Shown piece by piece: positions 62,813 through 64,000 of a DNA stretch of 64,000 bases (within the stretch, counting starts at the first letter, position 1; every line of letters starts with the position of its first letter). This stretch comes from Lutraria lutraria. Taxonomy: Eukaryota; Mollusca; Bivalvia; Venerida; Mactridae. The position numbers and the translations under genes are program-made. The stretch spans positions 18,793,528 to 18,857,527 of the forward strand of contig OZ026851.1 of assembly GCA_964023205.1 (NCBI GenBank), read 5' to 3'. A model generated the notes under the pieces. That model saw only the letters and a list, made by a program, of their open reading frames with translations. It was not told the origin of the DNA and ran no database searches.

Positions 62813-62818
62813 AATAAA
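62813..62818 (+). terminator. Candidate distal poly(A) signal of the desaturase gene
   Basis: AATAAA followed by a GU-rich element (tttgtctgttg). If used with the 59299 stop, the 3'UTR would be about 3.5 kb; 60673 is the proximal alternative. Confidence 0.45.
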
Positions 62819-63139
62819 GTTTGTCTGTTGTTTAAATATTAAACAGTTTGTATTAACTCCTTTCTGGAGAAATTATCGCTTTTGGTAAATATAATTTTTC
62901 AAATAACAACGTTCTTTGAGTTGATTACAAACGATATTGAACCTTGCCTGCTTGACAGCTTGCCTGTATCGAGAGAGACAGTGATATTCTTAGATAAAAA
63001 TTCAAATTTTGTATCAAAACATAATTTTTTTACGACTTATCACCCGTATATTTACTATCATTGTAAGAAATTGAGTCTTTTCTTCCTTTTTAACTATTTC
63101 CTGTGAATTATGATGTTTGATATAATATGTTGATAATTA

Positions 63140-63355
63140 ATGTTCATGATCACATGACATGTATTTTATATATATGATCACATGACATGTATTTATATAC
63201 ATGATCACATGACATGTATTTATGTATATGATCACATGACATGTATTCATATATATGATCACATGACATGTATTTTATGTATTTGATCACATGACATGTA
63301 TTTACGTATATGATCACATGACATGTATTTACGTATATAATCACATGACATGTAT
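63140..63355. repeat. Minisatellite, 27-29-bp unit, about eight copies
   Basis: Each unit contains 'gatcacatgacatgtattta' and a variable 'tatat' spacer. The repeated ATGATCACATGACATGT is itself partly palindromic. Confidence 0.85.
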
Positions 63356-63478
63356 TTATATTCCAGCATATTAAAATATTATGTTACACTTGCCCTTGAG
63401 GTTTGAAATAATAACCAGTGCTTATGCCTAATATTGCCTCAGTCTAGACATGTTGTATATGATTGCTGTATAAAACTG

Positions 63479-63590
63479 TCAAAACTGTGGTCCCGAGGTG
63501 GAGGGGTGACTTTTGAACTGTTGCCCCAAGGCCGTAGGCCGAGGGCAACAGTTTAAAATGTCACCCCGACATCGAGGGCCACAGTTTGAC
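63479..63590. repeat. 112-bp long imperfect palindrome
   Basis: Left arm 'gtcaaaactgtggtcccgag', 'ggggtgac', 'aactgttgccc' is mirrored by 'gggcaacagtttaaaatgtc', 'accccgacatcgagggcc', 'acagtttgac', centred near 63535 on aaggccgtaggcc. It would form a stem of about 50 bp with a tiny loop. Confidence 0.7.
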
Positions 63591-64000
63591 TATTCAACAA
63601 ATCCCCATGATTTATTACCTAATGCATTATATAAGTATTTTTATATTTATGTTTATTCCATTCTTTCTCTGAAAAATCTTGGAAATGATTTAGATATAAG
63701 ATTTTCTACGTATCACCATGTTGTCGTTTGTTAAATTAGAATCATATAAAGGCTTTCAGAAATCAGAATCATATAAATGCTTGAAAGCGCCTGAAAGACA
63801 CTGTCATACTATAGCCCAACTGCAATCACCAAGTTCCACCTTGACAGAATGTAATGATTGTTACCGAAAGTTCATTACGGAAACATCCGATATCGAGGCA
63901 GACAAAAGTAAAAACTGTTTACCGGTTAACAGTTTGCAAATTACAAATCCTGGGAAATATCCAAACTCATTTGGTAAAACAGCAAAAAATAACGAATTAA

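Larger units (their letters stand above)
59300..62850 (+). other. Desaturase 3'UTR and downstream sequence
   Basis: Candidate poly(A) signals AATAAA lie at 60673-60678 and 62813-62818, the latter followed by GU-rich 'tttgtctgttgttt'. Contains an inverted family C repeat (59635-60056) and a 38-bp tandem repeat (60805-61025). No additional gene seen. Confidence 0.5.
62851..64000. other. Right-edge intergenic sequence
   Basis: No gene recognised. Holds a minisatellite (63140-63355) and a long palindrome (63479-63590). The last 400 bases show nothing I can assign. Confidence 0.45.

Noticed and set aside
63140..63355. CRISPR-like spacing of repeats
   Set aside because: Units are contiguous with AT-rich variable filler of a few bases, in an animal genome; an ordinary minisatellite with no cas genes.
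1..64000. Prokaryotic defence, phage or operon-type system
   Set aside because: All recognised genes are spliced animal genes; no prokaryotic signals or gene clusters are present.

Overview
The window is eukaryotic. It is AT-rich, with genes split by GT-AG introns, a spliced small secreted-protein gene, Pol III tRNA genes, many minisatellites and dispersed transposon remnants. The encoded proteins are animal proteins. Several dispersed repeats (a 'gggccatgatgaccctg' family, a 'cgtttgcgggggtataat' family, tRNA-derived SINEs) look like ones I associate with bivalve molluscs. My best guess is a bivalve nuclear contig; this is inference, since no species-diagnostic gene is present.

Layout. (1) About 0.77-17.8 kb, minus strand: 5' part of DNAJC13/RME-8, an endosomal J-domain co-chaperone; 18 coding exons give 690 codons, and the gene runs off the left edge before its J domain. 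A possible promoter/5'UTR exon lies near 19.65-19.78 kb. (2) 17.8-24.7 kb: gene-poor, with an 828-bp inverted-repeat element; a tRNA-Gly(GCC) gene sits at 24.68 kb. (3) 25.3-27.8 kb, plus: a two-exon leucine-rich-repeat plus death-domain protein, LRRD1-like. (4) 29.4-31.1 kb, plus: a compact TATA-box gene with three exons for a 77-residue secreted protein; the part after the signal region has eight cysteines. (5) 33.6-42.4 kb, plus: a p55-type MAGUK (MPP2/MPP6, Drosophila varicose group) with L27, PDZ, SH3, Hook and GK regions on 14 coding exons; two tRNA-like units lie in one intron. (6) 42.4-48.1 kb: 3'UTR/intergenic DNA with minisatellites and two small inverted-repeat transposons. (7) 48.2-62.8 kb, plus: a cytochrome-b5-fused front-end fatty acyl desaturase (FADS type), 12 coding exons, three large minisatellites in its introns, and probably a long 3'UTR. 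(8) To 64 kb: intergenic repeats.

The genes do not form an operon or a shared pathway. They are independent neighbours: endosomal trafficking, death-fold signalling, a secreted peptide, cell-polarity scaffolding and PUFA synthesis. I found no unknown multi-gene system. The strongest unusual signals are non-coding: a 78-bp hairpin family present four times at constant length; several non-autonomous transposons with readable ends and target duplications (TTTAAAAT, TTAA, TCATAA); minisatellites abutting splice donors in the desaturase; a MAGUK 3' end whose last codons are tandemly copied into the 3'UTR; and a tRNA-like pair with a Lys-like body and a TGC anticodon.
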